Part shown: piece by piece, positions 1 through 8,929 of the stretch
Position numbering within the stretch: position 1 is the stretch's first letter
How the letters are laid out: each line of letters starts with the position of its first letter
Source: Chloroflexota bacterium
GTDB lineage: Bacteria > Chloroflexota > Anaerolineae > Aggregatilineales > J027
Direction: 5' to 3'
NCBI GenBank assembly: GCA_024434115.1
Contig: QMIT01000007.1
Span: 280,262-344,261, forward strand
Length of the DNA: 64,000 bases
Made by a program: the position numbers and the translations under genes
The notes under the pieces: generated by a model
What the model was told of the DNA's origin: nothing
The model's database searches: none
The model's input: only the letters and a program-made list of their open reading frames with translations

Positions 1-1
1 A

Positions 2-856
2 TTTGACCACCCTGATATATTCCCAACATTTGAGCACGTGGTAGAGATGTTTCGGCAATTTGTGGCTCACCTACCCGAAGATGGCTTATTAGTGGCCTGC
101 GCAGATAATCCCGCTGCCTATGCGATGGCGCAAGAACGCCAAGCAAATATGCTGCCCGTCGTGACATATGGAGTGCAGACCACGACTGCTGATTGGACAG
201 CCACGCATATCAGCCCTAATCAAGATGGCAGCACGACGTTTGTGGTCAAGCAGGCCGGGGGGCGCTTGGGTGAAGTCACCGTGCCATTGGCGGGAAAGCA
301 TAATGTACAAAATGCGCTGGCGGTCATTGCGACAGCCCGTCATCTAAAAATTCCCTTTGCGACCATCACCAAAGCCATGCGAACATTTGGCGGGACGGGA
401 CGGCGCTCGGAAATAATGGGACGGGCCGCTGGTGTGACCGTCGTTAGCGATTATGCCCATCACCCCACCGCTATTCAGGTGAATTTGGAGGCATGGGCCA
501 ATCGCCCCGGCCTTAATCGCCTTTGGGCAGTGTGGCAGCCACATACCTATAATCGCCTACGTGCGCTTGCTCCTGAATTCGCCGCCTCTTTTCAACAAGC
601 CCATCAAGTGCTGGTGACAGATGTCTATTCGGTACGGGAAACTGTGACACCCGGCCTAGCACCGCCGGATTTGGTTAAGATGATTCAAGCGGCAGGACAA
701 CCCAATGCGCGTTATGCGGGTAGCCTTGAACAGACAGCCGAAGTATTGGGAAATGAAGTCCAGCGTGGTGATTGTGTCCTCATATTCAGCGCGGGGGATG
801 CACCGAAAATTGGCATGATGTTGCTGAACACACTAGGCGGTAAAAATGATCTTTGA
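2..856 (+). CDS. murC: UDP-N-acetylmuramate--L-alanine ligase, C-terminal part (MurC)
   Basis: Cytoplasmic peptidoglycan enzyme that adds L-alanine to UDP-MurNAc using ATP. The reading frame is open from the first bases and starts inside the protein (DHPDIF motif), so roughly the N-terminal third is outside the window. Visible motifs are GKHNVQNALA at the end of the central ATPase domain and the MurC hallmark SDYAHHPTAI followed by WQPHTYNR in the C-terminal domain. The stop overlaps the murB start by 11 bp, which fits translational coupling in a dcw operon. The GTG at 38 is an internal valine codon, not the start. The assignment is firm; only the truncation by the window edge limits it. Confidence 0.96.
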   Translation, partial: FDHPDIFPTFEHVVEMFRQFVAHLPEDGLLVACADNPAAYAMAQERQANMLPVVTYGVQTTTADWTATHISPNQDGSTTFVVKQAGGRLGEVTVPLAGKHNVQNALAVIATARHLKIPFATITKAMRTFGGTGRRSEIMGRAAGVTVVSDYAHHPTAIQVNLEAWANRPGLNRLWAVWQPHTYNRLRALAPEFAASFQQAHQVLVTDVYSVRETVTPGLAPPDLVKMIQAAGQPNARYAGSLEQTAEVLGNEVQRGDCVLIFSAGDAPKIGMMLLNTLGGKNDL

Positions 857-1769
857 ACCCCTCAAGGTTATCCCCGACCTCACCTTATCCGAACAGGAGC
901 CGATGGCTCGTTATACAGCAGCACGCTTGGGCGGCCCGGCGGATGCACTGGTGGTGGTTCACAGCACGGAGGCCCTTGTCCAAGTAGCGCAGTGGGCGCA
1001 GCAGGCCAACGTCGCATGGGTGGTCATCGGCGGCGGAGCGAATGTGCTGGTCTCAGATGCGGGATTTCGCGGCTTGGTCATTGTCAACCACAGCAAAAAT
1101 TCCAGTATTGATGGGGAGACGGGACGGGTGGAAGCCGACAGCGGGGTTACGCTTACCCCCTTAGCCCGTCGCTGCATCGCACAGGGCCTCAAAGGATTGG
1201 AATGGTCGGTGAGCGTGCCGGGGACGCTTGGTGGCGCGATTGTCAATAACGCGGGGGCACATGGTGGCGATATGGCCCACAATTTGGTGCAGGCCACTAT
1301 CCTTGATTTAGTATCTGATACCCTGACACCGGAAATCTGGCCCGTTGAAAAAATGGCCTACGACTATCGCCACAGTGCGCTTAAAGGCCATCGAAAGCGG
1401 TATCTGGTCTTACAGGGCGTTCTGCAACTTGAGCCGCACCATGACCCTGTTGAACTCGCCAACACCGCCGATGGATTTGTGGCACATCGCAAAAAGACCC
1501 AACCGCCGGGGGCAAGTTTGGGCAGCATTTTTAAGAACCCTCCCGGTGATTATGCGGGACGCTTGATCGAGACATCGGGACTTAAAGGACATCAAATCGG
1601 CGGCGTTCAGGTGTCCTCCATCCACGCCAATTTTATTGTCAATCTTGGCAATGGCACGGCCAGTGATTATGACGCGCTGATTCAGCATGTCCGCCAGACC
1701 GTTCAAGTGAAAACAGGCGTACTATTAGAATTAGAAATTGAGCGCATCGGCGAAGGCTTCAATGAATAG
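846..1769 (+). CDS. murB: UDP-N-acetylenolpyruvoylglucosamine reductase (MurB)
   Basis: FAD enzyme that reduces UDP-GlcNAc-enolpyruvate to UDP-MurNAc with NADPH, the second committed step of peptidoglycan synthesis. The 307 residues hold the FAD-binding GGGANVLVSD motif, the VPGTLGGAIVNNAG segment, YDYRHS, and the catalytic-serine region GASLGSIFKNP. A Glu-rich end (LELEIERIGE) carries the expected catalytic Glu. ATG at 846 lies inside the end of murC and no better start exists. It sits between murC and ftsQ, the usual dcw order in many Gram-positive-like lineages. Confidence 0.96.
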   Translation: MIFEPLKVIPDLTLSEQEPMARYTAARLGGPADALVVVHSTEALVQVAQWAQQANVAWVVIGGGANVLVSDAGFRGLVIVNHSKNSSIDGETGRVEADSGVTLTPLARRCIAQGLKGLEWSVSVPGTLGGAIVNNAGAHGGDMAHNLVQATILDLVSDTLTPEIWPVEKMAYDYRHSALKGHRKRYLVLQGVLQLEPHHDPVELANTADGFVAHRKKTQPPGASLGSIFKNPPGDYAGRLIETSGLKGHQIGGVQVSSIHANFIVNLGNGTASDYDALIQHVRQTVQVKTGVLLELEIERIGEGFNE

Positions 1770-1781
1770 CCTGTCCGGTTG

Positions 1782-1790
1782 TGATACAAT
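1782..1790 (+). promoter_or_regulatory. Extended -10 promoter candidate before ftsQ
   Basis: TG-a-TACAAT at 1782-1790 matches an extended -10 box one base off TATAAT. It lies about 40 bp before the preferred ftsQ start, in the short gap after murB. No clear -35 is seen, as is common for extended -10 promoters. It would give ftsQ-ftsA a promoter separate from murC-murB. Confidence 0.45.
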
Positions 1791-1829
1791 CCAGTGGATA
1801 TAACTTGTGAAGTTTGGAACGGTAAGGCT

Positions 1830-2954
1830 GTGACCTCGGTAGACAAACGTCGGCGCGAACGCATTCGAGCAAAACAGGCAGCCCGTTATGTTGCCAGTTC
1901 TCAATCTCCTCTCGATCAAGTGGATGAGATTGAAGGCGAGGCTATTGCGCGTTCCCGTTCGGTCAATCCTTCTCCGGATGGGCATGTCCTTAAAGCGCCG
2001 GGCCGGAATGCACGCCGCCGTCGGTTGGAAGCACGCCGCGAAGCCCGCACCCAAAACCAAGAAGTTCGGGCCGCTAATGAAACCCGACCCACCCAACCCT
2101 CGCGCATGTTTTTTAGTGTGGGGGCCAAAGCGGAAAGCAAACCAGCATCCCTAAGCAAGCGCCGCAGCGCCCGCCAGCGTGAACATTTACGCCGTCAGGG
2201 GCTTGACCCGGCCCGACCCGAAGCACGGGTTCGACCACAGGGGGTGGTATGGGTCTCATGGCGCTGGTTTTCGGGGGCGTTGAGCCTGACGCTGGTTTTT
2301 GTCCTCTACGCCATGTTGGGCACAAATGTTTTTGTGGTCAATTCAGTGGCGGTAGGGGGTGAAAAATATCTAACCGCCGAGCAAATTTTTGAGGCGGCAG
2401 GGATTGCCAATAAACATCTTTTTTGGGTGGATCCGCTGGATGTCGAAAAGCGATTGGAATCCAATCCGAGTATTGCTGATGCCCAAGTATTTGTCGGCTG
2501 GCCGCCCAATATGGTCTCAATTTTGATTAGTGAGCGTGAACCGGCCCTCATCTGGGAACAGGGCAATTTCCGCGTGTGGGTAGATGTCAATGGCATTGTG
2601 ATGTTTCAACGCGAGGAGCGCACTGAATTATTGCGTATTGTCAGTCGTGAACAAAACGCCGAACCTTTGGGGGTTGGCTCGACCATTGACCGCGAAGTGA
2701 TTGCTGGAGCGTTGCAATTAAAGGCTAAATTCCCTAATATAGAAGAGCTATTATATGATCCCGTAAAAGGGCTTGGTTATCAGGATGGGCGCAACTGGAT
2801 TGTGTGGTTTGGGGTTGGCACGAACATGGAAATGAAAGTATTGGTCTATGATGCCATCGTGCGGGCCTATAATCCTGCCATTCAATTCCTCGAAGTGGAT
2901 GTCTCTGACCCCGACCATCCGAGTTTTATAGACCGTTTTCCAACAGACCAATAA
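1830..2954 (+). CDS. ftsQ: Cell division protein FtsQ/DivIB
   Basis: Bitopic divisome protein linking cytoplasmic and periplasmic division proteins. From GTG 1830 it has 374 residues: a long, very basic cytoplasmic region (about 1-145, rich in Arg and Ala), one membrane helix (about 145-163), then a POTRA domain starting near NSVAVGGEKYLTAEQI and a beta domain (SILISEREPALIWEQ). The start at 1830 is preferred over GTG 1794 because AAGG precedes it and the promoter-like TACAAT at 1785-1790 would leave no leader for 1794. The long basic N-terminus is larger than in E. coli FtsQ. It lies directly before ftsA. Confidence 0.85.
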   Translation: MTSVDKRRRERIRAKQAARYVASSQSPLDQVDEIEGEAIARSRSVNPSPDGHVLKAPGRNARRRRLEARREARTQNQEVRAANETRPTQPSRMFFSVGAKAESKPASLSKRRSARQREHLRRQGLDPARPEARVRPQGVVWVSWRWFSGALSLTLVFVLYAMLGTNVFVVNSVAVGGEKYLTAEQIFEAAGIANKHLFWVDPLDVEKRLESNPSIADAQVFVGWPPNMVSILISEREPALIWEQGNFRVWVDVNGIVMFQREERTELLRIVSREQNAEPLGVGSTIDREVIAGALQLKAKFPNIEELLYDPVKGLGYQDGRNWIVWFGVGTNMEMKVLVYDAIVRAYNPAIQFLEVDVSDPDHPSFIDRFPTDQ

Positions 2955-2978
2955 GAACCCACCACAGGTTGAGGTTGA

Positions 2979-4247
2979 ATGGGTGAGCTAGTTGTCGGTA
3001 TTGATATAGGTACGACCAAAATTTGTACCATCGTTGGGGAAGTCCGCACCAACGACACGTTTATTTTAGGCGTGGGCGTCGAACCCGCACGGGGAATGCG
3101 TAAAGGCATGGTCACGGATGTTGACCAACTCAGCGCCAGCATTTCATCGTCGGTGCATAAGGCCGAACGCGCCAGTGGGTATGAGATCGGGCGGGCGTTT
3201 GTATCGCTTTCTGCCAACCATATCCAAAGCACCAACAATCTAGGCGTGACAGGCATCTCCGGAACACGCGAAGTAGAAATTGGGGATGTCGAACGAGCGA
3301 TGGATGCGGCACGGGCTTTCCCCATCCCGCATGGACGTGAAATTCTGCATGTCATCCCTCGCCGCTACAATTTGGACGAACATCAAGGCATCCGCAGCCC
3401 GTTGGGAATGCACGGTTTCCGCCTTGAGGTCGAATCGCACATCATCATGGCGTCCAGTTCCAGCCTGCGTAATCTGGAAAAATGTGTGGAAAATGCGGGG
3501 GTCTATGTGGATCGCTTTATTTTAAATCCGCTGGCCTCCGGGGATGTCACCGTGACCCCCACCGAGCGCGAATCGGGCGTGATGGTGCTGGATATTGGCG
3601 GCGGTACAACCGACATCGCCATTTTTAATGAGGGCACCATCTGGCACACCGCTGCGATTTCGGTTGGGGGACAGCATGTCACCAATGACATTGCACATGG
3701 CTTAAATCTGCCGTTTGAATTGGCGGAAGCGGTCAAATTGGAATATGGGCACGCCGACCCGCGTGAAATCAATCCATTAGAAACCTTCCCCGTGCAGCCG
3801 TTTGGCGAAGAACATCTCAGCAAGGTCAAACGCAGTGATTTAGTGATGATTATCAATGCGCGTGTCACCGAATTATTTGAATTGATCGAACAGGAAGTCC
3901 AAAAAAGCGGGTTTGACGGGATGCTTCCCGCAGGGGTGGTGCTGACAGGTGGGGCCAGTTTGCTCCCCGGCATGAAAACTGTCGCCAACCGCATTTTGAA
4001 GGTTCCCGCGCGTTTGGCCCAACCGGATAACGTGACCGGTATGTCGGACATGCTGCGGAGTCCAGCCTATAGTACATCCGTAGGATTGCTAAGACTGGGT
4101 CTTATCATGGATATTGAAGATACTCGCCGCGCCAATTTACGAAAAAATGGGCGCACCCGGCAAGCGACTGATAACAGTGCGGGGATTGGCAAAATTTTCG
4201 GGAAAATTGTAAAAAGATTCTTGCCGGAAGATGAAAATTTGCCTTGA
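2979..4247 (+). CDS. ftsA: Cell division protein FtsA
   Basis: Actin-like ATPase that tethers FtsZ filaments to the membrane and recruits the divisome. It has 422 residues with the phosphate-1 motif GIDIGTTK at the N-terminus, the SHS2 insert region, the phosphate-2/adenosine motif LDIGGGTTDIAIF near residue 205, and GGASLLPG near 325. The C-terminal segment GIGKIFGKIVKRFLPED is an amphipathic helix of the type that binds membrane. ATG 2979 follows GAGGTTGA. It is 24 nt after ftsQ and is followed by ftsZ. Confidence 0.96.
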   Translation: MGELVVGIDIGTTKICTIVGEVRTNDTFILGVGVEPARGMRKGMVTDVDQLSASISSSVHKAERASGYEIGRAFVSLSANHIQSTNNLGVTGISGTREVEIGDVERAMDAARAFPIPHGREILHVIPRRYNLDEHQGIRSPLGMHGFRLEVESHIIMASSSSLRNLEKCVENAGVYVDRFILNPLASGDVTVTPTERESGVMVLDIGGGTTDIAIFNEGTIWHTAAISVGGQHVTNDIAHGLNLPFELAEAVKLEYGHADPREINPLETFPVQPFGEEHLSKVKRSDLVMIINARVTELFELIEQEVQKSGFDGMLPAGVVLTGGASLLPGMKTVANRILKVPARLAQPDNVTGMSDMLRSPAYSTSVGLLRLGLIMDIEDTRRANLRKNGRTRQATDNSAGIGKIFGKIVKRFLPEDENLP

Positions 4248-4372
4248 AATGAATTCTGGTTTAATCTGATATTCATACATTCCAAACATGGCGCGTGGTA
4301 AAAAACAAACCATGCCCCAACTTTTCATAGTCAAGAAGGCCGTTTGCGCGTCCTTCACAAATTTCATAAACT

Positions 4373-4378
4373 GATAAT
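4373..4378 (+). promoter_or_regulatory. Possible -10 box upstream of ftsZ
   Basis: The 190-bp gap between ftsA and ftsZ is otherwise empty. GATAAT at 4373-4378, preceded by CT, is the best -10-like hexamer, about 60 bp before ftsZ. TTCACA at 4354-4359 is too close (13 bp) to be a standard -35. The length of the gap, unusual inside this cluster, supports a separate ftsZ promoter, but the exact site is uncertain. Confidence 0.3.
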
Positions 4379-4437
4379 GGTAACGCCCTGAATCCTAAAA
4401 AGGCAGCGGTCTGCCTTAGGGGGAAGTAGAGAATTTT

Positions 4438-5754
4438 ATGTCAACAGACTTTTTGCACTCAGCCGCCGAAGATAATTTCGCACACATTAAAGTAGTCGGT
4501 GTGGGGGGCGGTGGTGGTAATGCCGTGAACCGCATGATTGACGAAGGCATGGGCGGCGTTGAATTTATTGCTATCAACACCGATTCTCAAGCTCTTATTT
4601 TGAGCAAGGCCAAAACGCGCGTCCGTATTGGAGACAAGCTCACACGTGGGCTGGGCGCGGGCGGCAACCCGGAAATCGGGCGTAAAGCCGCCGAAGAAAG
4701 CGCCGACGAAATTTACGAAGTCCTGCGCGGCGCGGATATGGTCTTTATCACCTGCGGTATGGGAGGTGGAACGGGCACGGGGGCTGCCCCAATTGTGGCC
4801 CAAGCCGCCCGTGAACTGGGTGCATTGACCATCGGCGTTGTGACCCGCCCGTTTACCTTTGAAGGTGCGCGGCGTCAGCAATCGTCTGAATCTGGTATTG
4901 AAGCCCTCAAGGGTCAGGTAGATACCTTAATTGTCATTCCCAATGATCGCCTGCTCCAAATTGTGGACAAGAAAGCCAGCCTGCAACAAGCCTTTGCGAT
5001 GGCGGATGATGTGCTGCGGCAGGGTATTCAAGGGATTTCCGAACTGATTACCGTGCCCGGTCTGATTAACCTCGACTTCAACGACGTGCGAGCGATTATG
5101 AGCGAAGGTGGCGCGGCATTGATGGCGGTTGGACGTGCCAAAGGCGAAGACCGTGCCCGCCAAGCTGCCGAAGCAGCCATTTCCAGCAATTTGCTTGATG
5201 TCACCATTGATGGCGCACGCGGCATCCTGTTTAATGTGACAGGCGGCCCGAACATGAGCCTGTTTGAGGTCAATGAAGCGGCGGCCATCATCAAAGAGAC
5301 AGCCCATCCCGATGTCAACCTCATTTTCGGCGCGGTCATTGATGAGAACATGGCTGATGAAATCCGCATCACGGTTATTGCGACGGGTTTTGAACAGGGC
5401 ACCCGGGTTGGGGTACGCCGCCCGAATCAGCCCGCCAATGATTGGGCACAACCACGCCAGCAATATCAACAACCCCAACAACCGCAGTATCAAGCACAAC
5501 CAACCTATTATCAACAGCCACCTGCGCAGCATCAAGCTCCGCCTCCGGCCCAATATCAACCACCACAGCCCCCACCGCCTGCTGCCGAGCCACCTGCCGC
5601 ACCGCCGCCACAATATCAAGCGCCTGCGCAGCAGCAACCAACTCAACCACCGGCCCAACAGCCACCGCGCAAAGAGGAACTACCTGTGCGTGGCTATGAA
5701 TCGTCGGAAGACTTGGATATTCCAGCCTTCCTGCGCCGGAATAAGGATCGGTAG
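4438..5754 (+). CDS. ftsZ: Cell division protein FtsZ with Q/P-rich linker
   Basis: Tubulin-like GTPase that forms the Z ring. The GTPase core (residues about 15-320) contains the tubulin signature [10 protein letters not shown] near residue 108 and the T7 loop [11 protein letters not shown] near 207. A linker of about 95 residues (about 325-420) is made almost only of Gln, Pro, Ala and Tyr in [14 protein letters not shown] runs. The conserved C-terminal peptide is [14 protein letters not shown], the FtsA-binding tail. The core is of normal length, but the linker is longer and more repetitive than in model bacteria. A terminator follows at 5785. Confidence 0.97.
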   Translation: MSTDFLHSAAEDNFAHIKVVGVGGGGGNAVNRMIDEGMGGVEFIAINTDSQALILSKAKTRVRIGDKLTRGLGAGGNPEIGRKAAEESADEIYEVLRGADMVFITCGMGGGTGTGAAPIVAQAARELGALTIGVVTRPFTFEGARRQQSSESGIEALKGQVDTLIVIPNDRLLQIVDKKASLQQAFAMADDVLRQGIQGISELITVPGLINLDFNDVRAIMSEGGAALMAVGRAKGEDRARQAAEAAISSNLLDVTIDGARGILFNVTGGPNMSLFEVNEAAAIIKETAHPDVNLIFGAVIDENMADEIRITVIATGFEQGTRVGVRRPNQPANDWAQPRQQYQQPQQPQYQAQPTYYQQPPAQHQAPPPAQYQPPQPPPPAAEPPAAPPPQYQAPAQQQPTQPPAQQPPRKEELPVRGYESSEDLDIPAFLRRNKDR

Positions 5755-5784
5755 TTCTTAGAAGTACACCAAATTGAACAAACG

Positions 5785-5817
5785 CCCCTTACTGGCAATC
5801 GCTGGTGAGGGGTTTTT
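5785..5817 (+). terminator. Intrinsic terminator after ftsZ
   Basis: An 8-bp stem (CCCCTTAC at 5785-5792 with GTGAGGGG at 5805-5812, one G-U pair) is followed by five T. It closes the murC-ftsZ cluster, 30 bp past the ftsZ stop. Confidence 0.85.
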
Positions 5818-5869
5818 GATTACCAAAGGGTATAACTGTTACTTAGATTCGGACTGTTGGAGAAACTCC

Positions 5870-6586
5870 ATGACCACTAACAGAAACCTTTGGAGTCAAG
5901 CCATTGCTTCATTCTTGAGTATTGTTTGGGGAGGCTTCGTTTTTGCGTTATCTGTATCGTGGTCACATCGCTTTGTTGATTTCATCAACCAACCTCTTTT
6001 CTTAATCGTACCGTTGTCTCTGGTATTGATGCTAGGGTTTATGCCAATCTCTTTGTGGCAAGGCTATTGTGCTAGAAAAGAAATCATACTTCTGGTTGTA
6101 GCTTGTCTTATTTTATTTGGAGCGATTCTCGTATGGCTAATTTATCTGTCGGCAAACTACGAGCATCCTAAAGGTTGGACCTGTAATGAACAGGACAGCA
6201 TGTACATTCCATCCCTATTTATCTTCTCGATTATGGCGTCTTTCCTACTGGTCATTGCTTTGAGCCAATCTCAAACCACATCTGGGCAAGACAATCTGAT
6301 TTTTTTGCTGACACATGTTAGCATCCTAAGTCTTTATAGCACCCCTTGGATAGCTGGCCTGCATTGTGGTACTTTCTTTTATGAAGGAAGCTATGTAATG
6401 CGCGGCTTACTCATACTTTTTATGCTGATTTGTTCACCAGCTCTCCTATTTCTAAACTTAATTGCTTTACCAAAATGGAGACAGTTCTCATGGCTAACAA
6501 AACTTGTGATGGTGAATTCTTTTGTGATTGGGGCCGGATCAATTGCCTTATGCTACACACTCGTCATTCTCGTCACGATATCTTAA
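5870..6586 (+). CDS. Hypothetical polytopic membrane protein, A+T-rich
   Basis: No family recognised. The 238-residue product has about seven hydrophobic segments, for example GGFVFALSVSW, LVLMLGFMPISLW, LVVACLILFGAILVW, a pair near FIFSIMASFLLVIAL, and a last one ending ALCYTLVILVTIS. It has no recognisable catalytic motif. ATG 5870 is chosen because it follows GGAG at a normal distance, and the longer frame from 5774 would start inside the ftsZ terminator. TATAAC at 5831-5836 could be its -10 box. The gene is visibly richer in A+T than its neighbours, which suggests recent acquisition. It may be a permease-like or sensory membrane protein, but nothing decides this. Confidence 0.65.
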   Translation: MTTNRNLWSQAIASFLSIVWGGFVFALSVSWSHRFVDFINQPLFLIVPLSLVLMLGFMPISLWQGYCARKEIILLVVACLILFGAILVWLIYLSANYEHPKGWTCNEQDSMYIPSLFIFSIMASFLLVIALSQSQTTSGQDNLIFLLTHVSILSLYSTPWIAGLHCGTFFYEGSYVMRGLLILFMLICSPALLFLNLIALPKWRQFSWLTKLVMVNSFVIGAGSIALCYTLVILVTIS

Positions 6587-6673
6587 AATTAATTTTTTAC
6601 AATTTTCAGGAGGTTAAGGTATTACACTTGGACAAGGGATTTTTTGAGTGATGGGGATGGTGAGGAGCAAAAA

Positions 6674-7045
6674 ATGGCAACGATTTTAATGGTCGAAGAT
6701 GATGCCCCGATGGCAGGATTATACGCACGGGCCTTAGAAGCACAGGGGCATGAAGTGTTGATCGCCCCCAGCATCCAACAGGGGCTTGAAGTCTTGGACA
6801 GCACGTGGGTGGATTTGATTATTTTGGATATGACATTGCCGGACGGCGCTGGAACGCAAATTTTGGACTTCTTGGAAACCAGCCCCAAAGTGATTCCCGT
6901 CATTATCGCTACTGGCTTTTCCCGCTATCTGAAACAGGGTGAGCGTAATATCGTTGCGGCAACGTTATCCAAACCTGTGACGACCTCCCAACTCCTTCAA
7001 TCGGTGAGTACGGTACTTGAAGACCTTAATCTACGCGAAGAATAA
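6674..7045 (+). CDS. Stand-alone response regulator receiver domain
   Basis: CheY-like phosphoacceptor of 123 residues with no output domain. The acidic pair is Asp9/Asp10 (VEDD), the phosphoacceptor is Asp52 (IILDMTLPDG), and the switch residues are Thr80 (IATG) and Lys100 (LSKP). ATG 6674 is preceded by GAGGAG. The upstream GTG at 6644 would add ten unlikely residues. No cognate histidine kinase is adjacent; the GAF-containing kinase near 38 kb could serve, but that is a guess. The next gene starts inside its 3' end, so the two are probably co-expressed. Confidence 0.88.
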   Translation: MATILMVEDDAPMAGLYARALEAQGHEVLIAPSIQQGLEVLDSTWVDLIILDMTLPDGAGTQILDFLETSPKVIPVIIATGFSRYLKQGERNIVAATLSKPVTTSQLLQSVSTVLEDLNLREE

Positions 7046-7802
7046 CCTATGTTTTGGGTTGGCTTTGTTAATGGGGCTATCGGCTCTGATATTCCCCCAC
7101 ACCACCACCGCACAGGAAGGCCCAACCCAAGACCATGTGTATGAATTGATGGCTGAAATTGAAAATACCTATGGGGTTGGGTTTGCCTATCCCTCTGAAT
7201 GGCAGGCAACCAGCGCCAATGAGGTCATTCAATTCAACGAATATTTGACCATCATTTTGGAATCATTGAGTCAAGTATCCGAAACCTTCTATCAACTCGG
7301 ACGAGCGCCAGATGACCCCCTCCGCATCACTCCCGCCGATTATTTCCGGCTGCATTTTGATCGTGCCCATATTGTGATTGACCGCACCACCCAGTTAGGG
7401 GACAATTTCGCAGGGAAGACCAATCCACTGTATGGGGAGGGCACGATTATTGGATATTCCATTCAACTCACCGGAGAGGGAATGCGCCAACCCTTTACTC
7501 TCGCCCATGAACTGGGGCATGTGATAGACAGCCTCCTAACCGACTTGCCACACACCCAGCATGTGGAGGTTTTAGGCGGGGAATGGGGAGCGGTCAATTG
7601 GATTCCCGGCAAGGGGTATATCGGCAATGAGGCCCTGTTTCCGCGTGCGGTAGGTGGCCCCAATGAAGATTTCGCCGATACGTTTGGGCAGATGATGATG
7701 GGCAAACTCAGCCCGCTGAAAAGTACCGCCCCCCGCTGGTTATTTATGGTGCTTCATCTGCGTGATTGGTTGGATGCCATTCGTAAACTGCCTGCCAGCT
7801 AA
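7017..7802 (+). CDS. Secreted putative zinc metalloprotease (HELGH)
   Basis: Predicted exported peptidase of 261 residues. A signal peptide spans about residues 1-33 (hydrophobic core LALLMGLSALIF, cleavage near TTA-QE). The zinc motif HELGH is at 164-168, and a downstream acidic segment NEDFADTFGQ (about 216-225) could supply the third ligand, as in gluzincins of the lethal-factor-like type. TTG 7017 overlaps the receiver gene by 29 bp; it is kept because it gives a complete signal peptide with Lys at position 2. The substrate is unknown. It is followed by an L,D-transpeptidase and a secreted propeller, which suggests an envelope role. Confidence 0.7.
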   Translation: MKTLIYAKNNLCFGLALLMGLSALIFPHTTTAQEGPTQDHVYELMAEIENTYGVGFAYPSEWQATSANEVIQFNEYLTIILESLSQVSETFYQLGRAPDDPLRITPADYFRLHFDRAHIVIDRTTQLGDNFAGKTNPLYGEGTIIGYSIQLTGEGMRQPFTLAHELGHVIDSLLTDLPHTQHVEVLGGEWGAVNWIPGKGYIGNEALFPRAVGGPNEDFADTFGQMMMGKLSPLKSTAPRWLFMVLHLRDWLDAIRKLPAS

Positions 7803-7854
7803 TTTCCTTACCCTTCATCAGTTTGCCGTCATTATTTTAACAGCTTGCCAGAGG

Positions 7855-7883
7855 TTGACATTACTGGGCAAGGTGTTTACGAT
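7855..7883 (+). promoter_or_regulatory. Sigma-70-type promoter before the L,D-transpeptidase
   Basis: A perfect -35 TTGACA (7855-7860) is followed after 17 bp by TACGAT (7878-7883). It lies about 50 bp before the chosen start of the L,D-transpeptidase at 7935 and supports that start over one at 7845. Confidence 0.65.
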
Positions 7884-7934
7884 TCTAGGATGTTTTTTAC
7901 TGGAAACCTATTATTTTGTGGAGTCGTTTGGGCG

Positions 7935-8921
7935 ATGAGAAGAATTATCTTCGCAGTTACCGTCTTGGCCCTCATCAGTTTAAGTTTTACCCATACCTCA
8001 CTAAGTCGTCATTTTTTCAAATCCGTTCCGACGATTGTGCGTGCCGATGGCAATAATCTATTTGGGGTGGGAGCATGTTCAAAATTGACCCAACAAACCC
8101 CTCGCACACCCGAATGTGATGCCGAAATCGAAGCCAATCCATTGCCTGAGTTGACACACCCTGTCGAATATGACGAGAAACGCGATGGTCAGGGTCATCC
8201 ACGCAGTATCATGCTGCCGGAAGAACCCTTGCCTTTTCCTATCGCATGGCAAAAACGCCCTTGGTATTTCAGTGATGCCCCCGGTGTGCTGCCTGCCGAT
8301 AATGATTGGACAAACGCCCGCTTGATCGGGCATTATGCCATGTATTATGCCTATGCGGTTGTCGAGGCGGACAATGCGTTGTGGTATCTGATCGGCCCCG
8401 GTCAGTGGATGAAGGACGAATTTGTCTCGGTGCTGCAAATCCCGGAGCGTCCAGAGGGGGTTTCCGGAATGTGGGTCGCCATTGATGTCACCCAACAGAC
8501 ACTGGTGGCTTTTATAGACGATACCCCTGTCTACGCCACACTAGTTTCGACAGGCTATTGGATTTTGACCGACACGGGTCTGTTTCAAGTGTATGCCCGC
8601 ACGCTTTCAACCACGATGTCTGGACCTCCCGGCGCGAATCCGCCTGAATATGTGCTGCCTGCTACCCCTTGGGTGCAATTTTTTAACCATGATGAGGCAC
8701 TGCATGGAGCGTATTATCACAACTATTTCGGCATGAAACGCAGTCATGGCTGTGTCAATCTATCCCCCGGTGACGCCGAATGGGTATGGAATTTCTTCGA
8801 CCAGACCGCCGCCGAATGGCATCCGAGCGGCCCCGATTCATTTTTTGTAGACCATCCCGAAAAAGCCCCTTGGGTGTTGGTCTACGAAAGCCCAGCAGTC
8901 CCTGTATCCGTTACATGGTAA
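7935..8921 (+). CDS. L,D-transpeptidase (YkuD domain), secreted
   Basis: Exported cell-wall enzyme expected to form 3-3 cross-links or attach proteins to peptidoglycan. From ATG 7935 it has 328 residues with a signal peptide or anchor (RRIIFAVTVLALISLSF). A YkuD domain fills the C-terminal part (about 180-320) with the active-site motif SHGCVNLS, Cys273 being the nucleophile and His271 adjacent. An upstream conserved Tyr/His segment (YHNYFGMKRSHG) fits the family. The longer frame from 7845 would overlap the -35/-10 promoter and is rejected. Its stop sits within 10 bp of the next start. Confidence 0.88.
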   Translation: MRRIIFAVTVLALISLSFTHTSLSRHFFKSVPTIVRADGNNLFGVGACSKLTQQTPRTPECDAEIEANPLPELTHPVEYDEKRDGQGHPRSIMLPEEPLPFPIAWQKRPWYFSDAPGVLPADNDWTNARLIGHYAMYYAYAVVEADNALWYLIGPGQWMKDEFVSVLQIPERPEGVSGMWVAIDVTQQTLVAFIDDTPVYATLVSTGYWILTDTGLFQVYARTLSTTMSGPPGANPPEYVLPATPWVQFFNHDEALHGAYYHNYFGMKRSHGCVNLSPGDAEWVWNFFDQTAAEWHPSGPDSFFVDHPEKAPWVLVYESPAVPVSVTW

Positions 8922-8929
8922 ACAAACGA

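Noticed and set aside
4927..5665. Long minus-strand frames opposite ftsZ, rich in Leu/Arg or Val/Ala
   Set aside because: They are antisense shadows of the Q/P-rich FtsZ linker; similar ones appear opposite the 49589 gene for the same reason.
5774..5869. Upstream extension of the A+T-rich membrane protein, starting at 5774
   Set aside because: The extension runs through the ftsZ terminator hairpin (5785-5817). ATG 5870 has a ribosome site and is preferred.
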